Shown in pieces: positions 1 through 7,409 of a DNA stretch of 37,169 nucleotides. The translations under genes were made by a program, and so were the position numbers. The stretch is taken from positions 1-37,169 of the IMG/VR virus record IMGVR_UViG_3300036767_001243; one strand, given 5' to 3'. The notes beneath the pieces were generated by a model. That model had not been told where the DNA came from. It did no database searches and saw nothing but the letters and a program-made list of their open reading frames with translations. The first letter of the stretch is position 1. Every line of letters starts with the position of its first letter. The DNA is from a virus.

Positions 1-300
1 ATGGCTAATAAAAAAACAACGAAAAAAGGGATGCATCCGGAGGAGATCAAGGCCGCGATTCGTATGCGTGGCGTGACACTTGGTGAACTCGCCGAGAGAT
101 GGGGATTTCACCGTACCGCAATCACCCATGTTTTAACGCGTGAGCTTCCGCATGTGGAAGCACGCATCGCGCAATTTCTCGGCAAAAGCCCGCACGAAAT
201 CTGGCCAGATCGATATACGCCCGAAGGCATTCGCATTCGTCATTTATCTAATATGCCCAATCGTAGCCGATCCAATCCCAAGAGTCACTGCAAAAAATAA
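1..300 (+). CDS. ner: Ner-like DNA-binding regulator
   Basis: A 99-residue protein with the winged/helix-turn-helix signature of the Ner/SfsB (Nlp) family, roughly residues 12-75. It includes the 'MHPEEIKAAIRMRGVTLGEL' start of the fold and the 'GKSPHEIWPDRY' end that is typical of Ner. In Mu, Ner is the first early gene and turns down early and repressor transcription so the lytic programme can proceed. The C-terminal tail of about 20 residues is rich in Arg, Ser and Lys and probably disordered. The window opens exactly on its ATG, so its promoter, operators and the expected divergent repressor gene are not visible. Family assignment is by sequence pattern and by its place upstream of the transposase. 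Confidence 0.85.
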   Translation: MANKKTTKKGMHPEEIKAAIRMRGVTLGELAERWGFHRTAITHVLTRELPHVEARIAQFLGKSPHEIWPDRYTPEGIRIRHLSNMPNRSRSNPKSHCKK

Positions 301-331
301 CATCAATAATTAGCACTATCAGGTTTTCTAA

Positions 332-862
332 ATGGCTAAAAAACGCGACAGTAAAAATCAATTTCATTTTGATTTCAATTTCAATTTTGCAGATATCCCT
401 CAAGCGCGTCCGCTCGAGGGCGGCAATCAGGATCAGCTGAGCGATTTTGAATTCCATTTGCGCGCAACATTGAAATCAGCCTTAGACCGCGCAGGTAAAC
501 GGGATAGCGATCCGCTGGATCGTTACGAAGTTGCCGCAAGAATGAGCCGTAAGCTCGGCCGAGAAATTACAAAATCGCATATTGACCAGTGGGTGGCCAT
601 GAGCACGGTGCAGCGCCGAATTCATGTTGATGCGCTGAAGGCGTTGTGTGAGGTGATAAACGATTATACGACATTGCATACACTTGTAGAATCCTGCGGT
701 TATCGCGCTTTGCATCCAGAAGAAGCGGCGGCCGCCGAATATGGCTCTAAAATGCTGTTTAAGCGGATGATTGATGCTGATTTAAAAGACATTTTAAGTG
801 ACCTGAACGAAGAGGAATTACGGCGTCGCCTTATCGGTCGCATTATGGGAGGTGACGCATGA
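332..862 (+). CDS. early phage protein with CII-like HTH segment, function unknown
   Basis: A 176-residue protein between ner and the transposase genes. The stretch from about residue 65 to 110 (EVAARMSRKLG, then KSHIDQWVAMS, then a helical segment) resembles the helix-turn-helix of phage regulators of the CII/CP76 type, so a DNA-binding regulatory role is likely. The N-terminus alternates F/N/H/D residues and the C-terminus is charged and helical. The ATG at 332 has only a weak ribosome site. Its end overlaps the next gene by 4 bases, so it is part of the early operon. I do not recognise a specific named family with certainty. Confidence 0.7.
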   Translation: MAKKRDSKNQFHFDFNFNFADIPQARPLEGGNQDQLSDFEFHLRATLKSALDRAGKRDSDPLDRYEVAARMSRKLGREITKSHIDQWVAMSTVQRRIHVDALKALCEVINDYTTLHTLVESCGYRALHPEEAAAAEYGSKMLFKRMIDADLKDILSDLNEEELRRRLIGRIMGGDA

Positions 863-1173
863 ATTTCCGAGAAGAAGACATCAAACGGAATTATGAGTTG
901 GTATTTGGAACACTCAAAGAATATCGGGTTCAAATCAAAGAGCAAACAGCCCGCGTTCGTGATCTGTGTGCAGAAATTGATCGTCTTGACGATGTGGGGC
1001 AAAGTAACCATCGGCATATAGATACACTTACAGAAGCCACCAAAGAGCTAGACCGGCTCAAAGAAAGCTACCAACGTCACCTTAAATATTTTCGCTGCTG
1101 GCAAAAGCGCCTTGCTCTGTTTCAGCAGTTTAAATCCGATTATGCCACGGCAGGATTAGGAGGTGAATCATGA
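859..1173 (+). CDS. small coiled-coil early protein
   Basis: A 104-residue, highly charged and almost entirely helical protein with heptad-like spacing over most of its length, suggesting a coiled coil. It overlaps the preceding gene (ATGA) and the transposase gene start by 4 bases, so translation is coupled through the block. Small proteins in this place in Mu-like phages have no settled function. No catalytic motif is visible. It may assist transposition or host takeover, but that is only positional inference. Confidence 0.65.
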   Translation: MNFREEDIKRNYELVFGTLKEYRVQIKEQTARVRDLCAEIDRLDDVGQSNHRHIDTLTEATKELDRLKESYQRHLKYFRCWQKRLALFQQFKSDYATAGLGGES

Positions 1174-3365
1174 TAAAAGAATGGTTCACGGCACAAGAAC
1201 TGGCTGAATTGCGTTTAGAAGGAATGCCGAAAACGCAACAGGGATGTGATCACAAAATAAAACGTGATAACTGGCATGGACGTGACCGATCTGGTCGTGG
1301 CGGTGGTAAGGAATACCACATCTCCAATTTGCCGGACAAAGCGCAGATTGAATTGCTGGACAAGATCATTGGAACGGATGCGATTGCAGATAGCGTTCTG
1401 TGTGACCGTCATGATGACAGCAGATGTGCGGTCACGACAGAAGACCGCCGGAATGCGCGACTTATTATTGTAGCGCTGTTTAAGCGTTTCCGTAAATCGG
1501 TCGGGCTGGGCGTTCTTGCGGCAGAACAACCCTTCTTGAAATTTTACCAAAGCGAAGGGATGAAGAGTGGATCAAAGTTAGTGCCGGACTGGGTTTACGG
1601 CATCTATCCGGATTTTTCGGTTCAGAGTTTACGAAATTGGCGCGCATGCGCGAAGAAAAATGATGGCCTTAAAGATTTAACCGATAAATACGGAAATCGT
1701 AAAGGCACAGGCGTTCTTGACCGGGCGGAAAACGGCGAAGTTGCAACGTATATACACGCGCTGATTACGCACAACGGGCATTTAAAAGCCGGGCATGTGC
1801 GTGATATGTGCCGGGCTAAATGGGGCAATACGCTACGCGTAAAAAATAAGAACGGCGATGAAGAAGAAAAGCCGCTGCCCAAAATACGTACATTTGAGCG
1901 CTTTATCTATGCGTTCAAGCAGGAAAACAAAGATCTGATGCTGAAGCTGACAGATCCTGATGGTTACAAAAATAAAATCATGTTGGCCACCGGTCGTGCC
2001 GATGCTCATATCGAGCGTTTGAACCAAGAATGGGAGATTGACGCATCGCCGGCGGATGTGCTGTGCACCGACGGTCGTTATAATCTATACGCTATCATCG
2101 ATATATTCAGCCGGCGCAGCATGTTCTTGGTGACCAAGACCCCACGCACAGAAGCGGCATTGTCACTGATCCGCAAGGCTATCATGGAATGGGGCGTGCC
2201 GGAGACGATCAAGACCGATAATGGTTCGGATTTTATATCGCACAGATTTCAGACCGCTTTGCTGGCTCTTGGCATAGAACAAGACATTTGTTCGCCATTT
2301 TCACCTGAGAAAAAGCCATATGTCGAACGGGTTTTCGGCACATTGCACCGTGATCTAGGGCCGATATTGCCCGGCTTTATCGGCCATGATGTTGCCGATC
2401 GTAAAAAGATCGAGGCGAAGAAGGCGTTTAGCGCCCGGCTTGGCGAGAAAGAGCAAGATGCCTTTGCCGTCGGACTATCCTCCGAAGATTTACAGCGCCA
2501 TATTGATACATGGGCCAGCGGCAAATATGAACATCGCGTTCACAGCACAATTGGCGTCAGTCCATTCCAGAAAGCGAATAGCTGGACCGGCTCTATCAAG
2601 ACCATCAGCAGCGAACGCGCGATTGACATTCTTCTCGCACCGATTGCATCCGGGAAAGGCTGGCGCAAGGTAACCAAAGAAGGCATCCGCGTTGAGCGTG
2701 GTCGCTTCATGGCGCCGGAATTGGCGATGTATGTCAGTAAAGAAGTTTTCGTTCGGCATGATCCGGCGGACATGGGCCGTATATATGTTTTCGACAACGA
2801 TGATAATTTCATCTGCGAAGCCAAAAACGTCGAACGACTTGGCATTGATCGTCTGGCCTTGACCGAACAATCCAAAGCCGCACAGAAAGAACACATCCGA
2901 GAGCTTACAAAAGACATCAAAAAGGCCGCGCGTTCGATCAAGCCTGAAGATTTTATTGATGCTTACCTCCAAACAGAAGCGGAGAAAGCCGAGAATATTA
3001 TACCGCTGCCGCGTGAGCGGACAGAACACACGAGCAAGGGCTTGAGCGAAGCTGAACGCGCTGTCTTCCGCCCTCAGTTACCCGAAAAAACAGAATTAAG
3101 CGAGAAGCAACAAAAGGCACATAAGAAACTCGTCGAAGAAATGAGTCAATCGCAGCCGACAAAATTGCTGAAGACGGAAGACAGACAAACACGCTTCCGC
3201 CGCGCACTGAATCTTGAAAGCCGTCTGGATGAAGGACTTCGAATTACCGAAGAGGACAACAAATGGCTTTCTCGATACCAGACGACTCCGGAATATCGGT
3301 CGCAGAAATCGATGCTGGAGGATTTTGGAACATCATGGTTAGAAAAAGGAGACTTAAATGCATAG
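1170..3365 (+). CDS. A: Mu-type transposase A (DDE recombinase)
   Basis: A 731-residue transposase, close in size to MuA (663). Residues 1-60 form the Mu-type DNA-binding domain: a 'WFTAQELAEL' start, then 'GRDRSGRGGGKEYHISNLP'. The retroviral-integrase-like core carries the DDE triad at D291 ('WEIDAS'), D350 ('IKTDNGSDF') and E386 ('KPYVERVFG'), with exactly 35 residues between the second Asp and the Glu. A beta-barrel region and a charged, helical C-terminus follow; in MuA the C-terminus contacts MuB and ClpX. It binds the end repeats and performs strand transfer for integration and replicative transposition. The gene overlaps its neighbours on both sides, and the MuB-like ATPase follows directly. 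Confidence 0.97.
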   Translation: MIKEWFTAQELAELRLEGMPKTQQGCDHKIKRDNWHGRDRSGRGGGKEYHISNLPDKAQIELLDKIIGTDAIADSVLCDRHDDSRCAVTTEDRRNARLIIVALFKRFRKSVGLGVLAAEQPFLKFYQSEGMKSGSKLVPDWVYGIYPDFSVQSLRNWRACAKKNDGLKDLTDKYGNRKGTGVLDRAENGEVATYIHALITHNGHLKAGHVRDMCRAKWGNTLRVKNKNGDEEEKPLPKIRTFERFIYAFKQENKDLMLKLTDPDGYKNKIMLATGRADAHIERLNQEWEIDASPADVLCTDGRYNLYAIIDIFSRRSMFLVTKTPRTEAALSLIRKAIMEWGVPETIKTDNGSDFISHRFQTALLALGIEQDICSPFSPEKKPYVERVFGTLHRDLGPILPGFIGHDVADRKKIEAKKAFSARLGEKEQDAFAVGLSSEDLQRHIDTWASGKYEHRVHSTIGVSPFQKANSWTGSIKTISSERAIDILLAPIASGKGWRKVTKEGIRVERGRFMAPELAMYVSKEVFVRHDPADMGRIYVFDNDDNFICEAKNVERLGIDRLALTEQSKAAQKEHIRELTKDIKKAARSIKPEDFIDAYLQTEAEKAENIIPLPRERTEHTSKGLSEAERAVFRPQLPEKTELSEKQQKAHKKLVEEMSQSQPTKLLKTEDRQTRFRRALNLESRLDEGLRITEEDNKWLSRYQTTPEYRSQKSMLEDFGTSWLEKGDLNA

Positions 3366-4080
3366 CCAAACCATCGCACCGTTGAAGAACGTCATGTTAT
3401 TCAACGAAACCGTAGATCGGGTAATGAACCGCCCCGCCCATTTGCCCGGAATGGCAACCTTCCATGGGTTTTCCGGGTTCGGTAAAACTTTCTCGGCGAT
3501 TTATGCCGCCAATAAATATCAGGCGCGCTATATCGAAGCCGGACATAGTTGGTCACAGAGCAAGTTTTGTGACGCCATTCTGAATGAACTGGGAATTCCG
3601 GCAAAAGGCACGATCGCAAACAAGGTCGATAAGATTGTCGAAGGTCTGATCGCGGAAGAAAAGCCGCTGATCATCGACGAGGCTGATTTCATCGTCAGCA
3701 AACGTTTTGTTGAACTGGTTCGTGAAATTCATGACAAAAGCAGCACGCCGATCATTCTGATCGGAGAGGAGTTACTGCCGAACAAAATCAGTGAATGGGA
3801 ACGATTCCACAATCGCGTGCTCGACTGGGTTCCGGCCGTGCCTGCCGACATGGATGATATTAACCATCTGGCCAGAATGTACTGCCCTGAGCTGCATCTG
3901 ACGGCTGACGTCCTAAGTCAACTCAACAAAGTATGCAACGGCCGCGTGCGGCGTATCTGTGTCAATCTGGAACGCATCCGCGAATATGCGGTGACGTCCG
4001 GTGTTGATGAAGTCAGAACCAACGATCTGCAGCAACTACCACTGTTCACCGGTCAACCACCGCAGCGGAGGGCAGCATAA
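3358..4080 (+). CDS. B: MuB-like target-capture AAA+ ATPase
   Basis: A 240-residue ATPase. The Walker A motif is GFSGFGKT at residues 37-44 and the Walker B motif is LIIDEAD at 104-110. The C-terminal part (about 165-225) is helical and rich in basic residues ('NGRVRRICVNLERIREYA'). In Mu, MuB coats target DNA, stimulates the transposase and provides target immunity. It lacks the long N-terminal DNA-binding extension of Mu B (312 residues), like the shorter B/TniB-type ATPases in other transposable phages. Its start lies 8 bases inside the transposase gene, so the pair is translationally coupled. Confidence 0.93.
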   Translation: MHSQTIAPLKNVMLFNETVDRVMNRPAHLPGMATFHGFSGFGKTFSAIYAANKYQARYIEAGHSWSQSKFCDAILNELGIPAKGTIANKVDKIVEGLIAEEKPLIIDEADFIVSKRFVELVREIHDKSSTPIILIGEELLPNKISEWERFHNRVLDWVPAVPADMDDINHLARMYCPELHLTADVLSQLNKVCNGRVRRICVNLERIREYAVTSGVDEVRTNDLQQLPLFTGQPPQRRAA

Positions 4081-4703
4081 TGGCACGACGTAAAGTAACA
4101 GAGATGATTCCTCACAAAGCACAGGCTGGCGTTGGCTATGAAGCGATATGGTCGCATATACAGATGTATAAAGATCAACCCTTCACAGTGCCGGATATTG
4201 TAGCAAAGGCGAACGCGGATCGCACAAGTGTGCATGACTATATAAAACGCCTGGTTCGAGCTGGTTATGTTGAGAAGTTGCCAGTTAAACAGAAAAACGC
4301 TTGGTGTTATAAAGCCGTCAAGCGGCCTTTAACAGCACCGCGATTGCGTCGGGATGGCAGTCAAGTCACGCAAGGCTCTGGCCGTGATCATATGTGGCGT
4401 ACGATGAAGATGCTGCGAACTTTCACGGCGAAAGACCTCGCTATTTCGGCCTCCACGAAAGATGTTCGCATCAAAGAAAACGCTGCGGTTGATTATATCA
4501 AATTTTTGTATCGAGCAGGTTATTTGAAGATTGCCCAGCCACACCGGAAAGGCTCTGCAAGAGTTGGGCATAAAGCGTCGTATATGTTTCTACCGGGTAA
4601 AAATACTGGACCAAAAGCGCCGGTGATCCAGCGGATCAAACGGGTTTACGATCCTAATCTGGAGCAGGTCGTCTGGCCGGAAGATGGAGGCGACAATGAA
4701 TGA
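4080..4703 (+). CDS. tandem winged-helix early protein
   Basis: A 207-residue protein with two similar halves. Residues 18-75 ('AIWSHIQMYKDQPFTVPDIV...VHDYIKRLVRAGYVEKL') and 100-160 ('HMWRTMKMLRTFTAKDLAISA...AVDYIKFLYRAGYLKIA') both read as a winged helix-turn-helix with the same '(D)YIK.L.RAGY' recognition end. This internal duplication is visible by eye. It begins at the last base of the MuB stop codon. A DNA-binding regulatory role is likely, but the target is unknown. Confidence 0.8.
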   Translation: MARRKVTEMIPHKAQAGVGYEAIWSHIQMYKDQPFTVPDIVAKANADRTSVHDYIKRLVRAGYVEKLPVKQKNAWCYKAVKRPLTAPRLRRDGSQVTQGSGRDHMWRTMKMLRTFTAKDLAISASTKDVRIKENAAVDYIKFLYRAGYLKIAQPHRKGSARVGHKASYMFLPGKNTGPKAPVIQRIKRVYDPNLEQVVWPEDGGDNE

Positions 4704-5019
4704 CTGGATTTTTGAGCTGGGTAAAGCCTGCAATGAAACATCACAGCGCACTGTTGCGGCGCGGATTGGATACAGCCCGACCACAATTAGCCTTGTTTTA
4801 AAGGGTAATTACACAGGCGACATAAAAGCTGTCGAGAATGCCGTGCGGCGCAAGCTCATGCGCAGCAGTGTGTGCTGTCCTGTGCTGGGCGATATCAGTG
4901 CAACGGAATGTTCTACCCATCAGAAGAAACCGTTTTCAGCCAGTAGCTCTGTCAGGGTTCGGCTATTCAAAGCATGCAAACAGTGCCCCTTTAACACCAG
5001 AAGAAAGGATGCGTTATGA
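4696..5019 (+). CDS. small XRE-like HTH protein with Cys-rich tail
   Basis: I place the start at 4696, not at the upstream in-frame ATG (4684), because a GGAGG lies at 4686-4690 at good spacing. The product is 107 residues. The first 50 read as a helix-turn-helix ('TVAARIGYSPTTISLVLKGN' followed by a helix). The C-terminal half contains six cysteines in CC, C and CxxC groups ('SVCCP', 'TECSTH', 'CKQCPF') that could bind zinc. Related small HTH-plus-Cys proteins occur in the early operons of Mu-like phages; their function is unknown. Confidence 0.75.
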   Translation: MNDWIFELGKACNETSQRTVAARIGYSPTTISLVLKGNYTGDIKAVENAVRRKLMRSSVCCPVLGDISATECSTHQKKPFSASSSVRVRLFKACKQCPFNTRRKDAL

Positions 5020-5267
5020 TCGCTGAAGACATCGAACATCTGAAAATCCAATTGATACAGATCTCGCAGAACCAGAATGGGCAGTTATTGCTGAGCAAGG
5101 AGACGACAAACTGCCTGTTGCTGGCTCTGCAAGATTATCAAGACCGCGTTGACGCGATGGAGCAGACAATGTGTCCGCATCCTGAATTGTCGGCCGTCGG
5201 TGAGACAAAACAATCCTGCAGCGGCAGCAATGTCGTTGTGTTCCCACGCAAAAAAATCGAGAGATAA
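5016..5267 (+). CDS. small hypothetical early protein
   Basis: An 83-residue protein that begins inside the stop region of the previous gene (TTATGA), with a ribosome site AAGAAAGGA upstream. The N-terminal 50 residues look helical and the C-terminus ends in a basic patch ('VVVFPRKKIER'). I recognise no family. Its place in the tightly packed early operon and normal codon use support it as a real gene. Confidence 0.6.
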   Translation: MIAEDIEHLKIQLIQISQNQNGQLLLSKETTNCLLLALQDYQDRVDAMEQTMCPHPELSAVGETKQSCSGSNVVVFPRKKIER

Positions 5268-5277
5268 GGAGATATCC

Positions 5278-5457
5278 ATGAAAGCACAATTAACGATCAC
5301 TGATACTGATGATGGCGGTGTTGAAGTCAATGTTGAGGCGGTCGAAGGAACGTTCTCAAAAGGCGATGAAATTCCAACGGCGGCAGAAGGCTTAATGTCA
5401 GAAGCACTGCAGCACATCATGACCACTATAAAAATGCGTAAAGGAGAAAAAGCATGA
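5278..5457 (+). CDS. small hypothetical early protein
   Basis: A 59-residue acidic protein. The start at 5278 is chosen because a good ribosome site (AAGGAGA) ends 5 bases upstream; a longer reading from 5149 would run through the previous gene. The first half has alternating beta-like residues ('QLTITDTDDGGVEVNVEAVEG') and the second half is a helix. The end overlaps the DUF3164 gene by 4 bases. No function can be assigned. Confidence 0.65.
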   Translation: MKAQLTITDTDDGGVEVNVEAVEGTFSKGDEIPTAAEGLMSEALQHIMTTIKMRKGEKA

Positions 5458-6056
5458 CACAAGACTACATGACAAATGCCGAGGGGCATCTCGTCCCGAT
5501 CGATAAGGTAAAGCCAGAAGACCGTCTGGAAGACGATCTTGTATGTGAGCTTTATGCAGAAGCACTCTCCCTTAATGCCGAATTGGCGGCCTTTAAGCAG
5601 AAATCGTTCGAAAATGTAAACGGCTTTGTGACGCTGCTTGACGAAAAGTATGGCGTTACCAAAGGCGGAAAAAAGGGCAACCTGACCCTGACATCCTACG
5701 ATGGTCTAACCCGTATTCAAATTTCTGTCGCCGACAATCTGCAATTCGGTCCGCAGTTGCAGGTCGCCAAAAGCCTCATTGATGAATGCATCAACGAGTG
5801 GTCGGACGGCGCGAACAACAACATTCGCGCCCTTGTTGATCACGCTTTCCGCGTGGATAAATCCGGCCGCATCAATGTGCAGAGCATTCTGGGTTTGCGG
5901 CGTCTGAATATTAGCGATGAAAAATGGCTGAAAGCGATGGACGCAATCACAGAAAGCATCCGCGTCACGTCGAGCAAACAATATGTTCGCATCTACAGAC
6001 GGCCGTCGCCGGAAGCTGACTGGGAAAATGTCAATCTGGACATAGCAAGAGTTTAA
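5454..6056 (+). CDS. DUF3164 family Mu-like early protein
   Basis: A 200-residue protein matching the DUF3164 family found in the early region of Mu-like phages. Typical features are the N-terminal 'MTNAEGHLVPIDKVKPED' block and the middle 'FVTLLDEKYGVTKGGKKGNLTLTS' block. The C-terminal block contains 'ALVDHAFRVDKSGRIN' and 'LGLRRL'. The molecular function is not established. It is the last gene before the structured RNA at 6062-6275 and is translationally coupled to the gene before it. Confidence 0.9.
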   Translation: MTQDYMTNAEGHLVPIDKVKPEDRLEDDLVCELYAEALSLNAELAAFKQKSFENVNGFVTLLDEKYGVTKGGKKGNLTLTSYDGLTRIQISVADNLQFGPQLQVAKSLIDECINEWSDGANNNIRALVDHAFRVDKSGRINVQSILGLRRLNISDEKWLKAMDAITESIRVTSSKQYVRIYRRPSPEADWENVNLDIARV

Positions 6057-6061
6057 CCATA

Positions 6062-6275
6062 TGGGGCTGCGGCGTGGAAGGACACGCTGGCAAGCTAGGT
6101 GAGAATGGGGACTACCCTAAAAGCACCGTTCAAGAATACTTCGGTAACACAGCCATTGAGTGTGTCATACGGGTAGCAGGAGAGTGGAAGGAAAGCCACA
6201 GAATGTCCGTTTAGATAACAGCCTCTGGACAGGTGTAGCCCTAGCATCAGCAGGTATCAAGCCCTGCCAGCCCCA
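6062..6275 (+). ncRNA. candidate structured RNA in the gemA 5' leader
   Basis: This 241-base gap (6057-6297) folds by eye into a compact structure. Long-range helices are TGGGGCTG 6062-6069 with CAGCCCCA 6268-6275, GCTAGG 6094-6099 with CCTAGC 6240-6245, and CTACCC 6112-6117 with GGGTAG 6171-6176. Local hairpins are 6072-6076/6083-6087, a C(UUCG)G tetraloop at 6138-6147, 6147-6151/6161-6165, 6184-6187/6196-6199, 6204-6208/6227-6231 and 6250-6254/6263-6267. All pairings are properly nested except that the UUCG stem and the next hairpin abut. The outer helix closes just before the ribosome site of gemA. Options are a cis-regulatory leader, a phage ncRNA or a non-autonomous HEARO/omega-RNA-like element. 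I cannot assign an Rfam family. Confidence 0.55.
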
Positions 6276-6297
6276 CCACTTACTTGAGAGGATTAAG

Positions 6298-6966
6298 ATG
6301 AACACAGTAGCAAAATCAATTCCATCACGGAATGCCTTGATTGCCAAAATTCATATTGGCAAGAAACAGCTTGCCCTGAATGAATGCTCTTACCGTGCCC
6401 TTCTTTTCGGGGCAACCGGCAAGGAAAGTTGCGCGGATATGGACATCGGTGAGCTTGAAAATGTGCTGTCCGCCATGAAAAATGTAGGCTTCAAACCAAA
6501 GCCGAAAACAAAAGGAAAAACGCCGGCCGCGACAGATGATCAGGCGCGGAAGATCCGGGCATTGTGGATTATGCTCTATCATCTGGGGCAGATCGCGGAT
6601 TCAAGCGAAGAGGCTCTGGCCGGTTTCGTGAAGCGGCAAACACAAGTGGAATCGCTAAAATGGCTGACACCGATACAGGCAGATCAGGTAATAAAGGCGT
6701 TGCGCGGATGGTTGAGCCGTGTCGGGTATTATCATCCGACAGCTATGGATCATCAGGTCTTTGGCACGGATGGATTGGCTGAAAATATCAGCCTTATGCA
6801 ATTACAGGCCAGTCTGCTGGATATTGATGATATCTATGATTGGTTGAATAAGAACGGATTCCCATGTGATGCGCTGAAATTTATGGACAGAGACGATATG
6901 TACTGCGCCATCAAAATTCTAGGGGAACGCATCCGTCAAAAGAAAAAGGCTGATCATGTACGATGA
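6298..6966 (+). CDS. gemA: GemA-like regulator (Mu gp16, DUF1018)
   Basis: A 222-residue DUF1018 protein. Diagnostic parts are the N-terminal 'LIAKIHIGKKQLALNECSYRALL' segment and the C-terminal half with 'ALWIMLYHLGQI', 'FVKRQT' and 'LRGWLSRVG'. In Mu, GemA modulates host gene expression and DNA topology early in infection. The start at 6298 (MNTVAKS) has GAGAGG upstream. A longer in-frame reading from 6160 would run through the structured RNA and is rejected. The end overlaps mor by 11 bases. Confidence 0.9.
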   Translation: MNTVAKSIPSRNALIAKIHIGKKQLALNECSYRALLFGATGKESCADMDIGELENVLSAMKNVGFKPKPKTKGKTPAATDDQARKIRALWIMLYHLGQIADSSEEALAGFVKRQTQVESLKWLTPIQADQVIKALRGWLSRVGYYHPTAMDHQVFGTDGLAENISLMQLQASLLDIDDIYDWLNKNGFPCDALKFMDRDDMYCAIKILGERIRQKKKADHVR

Positions 6967-7336
6967 ATACGGCCATGACGACCTATCATTCAAACCGACA
7001 ATCGCGTCCATAGAAAAGATTGTCGGTGAGAATGCTGCCGCCCAGATTTCAATGGATTTCGGCGGCACGCGGATATATATTCCGCACAATCCGGGCGCAC
7101 ATTCTCCGCTGGCAGTTTGCATAGGGCTGGACGCAGCGCAAAAAATAGCGCAGACTTACGGAGGGATGGATTTCACTGTCCCTGTCAATCTTGGCAAAGA
7201 TGCCGAGATCAAAAGATTAAACGCAGAAGGCTATTCTGCCAGTGCCATTGCCAGAAAGGTCCGGTGTTCGCTCCGGAAAGTGTATCTGGTGAGAGAGCAA
7301 GTCGAAAAAGAAAACCAACTCGACCTTCCAATGTAG
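6956..7336 (+). CDS. mor: Mor-family activator of late/middle transcription
   Basis: A 126-residue protein of the Mor/C family. The N-terminal dimerisation part (residues 1-75) ends in a beta strand with 'GTRIYIPHNPG'. The C-terminal helix-turn-helix is 'NAEGYSASAIARKVRCSLRKVYLVRE'. Mor of Mu binds a dyad upstream of a weak -10 and recruits RNA polymerase. It is the last gene of the early operon, as in Mu, and no separate C gene is seen. The repeated dyads at 7345 and 17141 are the obvious candidate sites. Confidence 0.92.
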   Translation: MYDEYGHDDLSFKPTIASIEKIVGENAAAQISMDFGGTRIYIPHNPGAHSPLAVCIGLDAAQKIAQTYGGMDFTVPVNLGKDAEIKRLNAEGYSASAIARKVRCSLRKVYLVREQVEKENQLDLPM

Positions 7337-7340
7337 TATT

Positions 7341-7396
7341 CCCGCTGTAACCATGCAGCATGACGCGCACTGCCTATATAGTGTGAGATAGTTCTC
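7341..7396 (+). promoter_or_regulatory. candidate Mor-activated promoter for the lysis operon
   Basis: The dyad CTGTA-ACCA-TGCAG lies at 7345-7358 within a segment (7341-7375) nearly identical to 17137-17171. A hexamer TGAGAT at 7384-7389 sits at the same offset as TAAGAT in the second copy. The dyad centre is 45 bp upstream of the endolysin ATG. That fits the -43.5 placement of the Mor site in Mu Pm (known) if transcription starts at or next to the ATG. An alternative -10, TATAGT at 7377-7382, would give an 8-base leader. Confidence 0.65.
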
Positions 7397-7409
7397 ATGA
7401 ATGAGAACT
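7390..7409. promoter_or_regulatory. palindrome over the endolysin start codon
   Basis: AGTTCTCAT at 7390-7398 and ATGAGAACT at 7401-7409 are perfect inverted copies separated by two bases, and the ATG at 7397 lies within them. In RNA this would fold as an 8-bp stem with a four-base loop that hides the initiation region. In DNA it could be an operator. A transcript beginning at 7396-7397 would lack the left arm. Confidence 0.55.

Noticed and set aside
2490-3029. 179-residue minus-strand ORF within the transposase
   Set aside because: Shadow of a strongly supported gene; no recognisable domain.
6160-6297. Longer gemA start at 6160
   Set aside because: It would translate the structured RNA region, and the DUF1018 domain begins after 6298, which has its own ribosome site.
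6057-6297. Group I or group II intron, or retron
   Set aside because: No catalytic-core sequences, domain V or reverse transcriptase seen, and the gap does not interrupt a gene.
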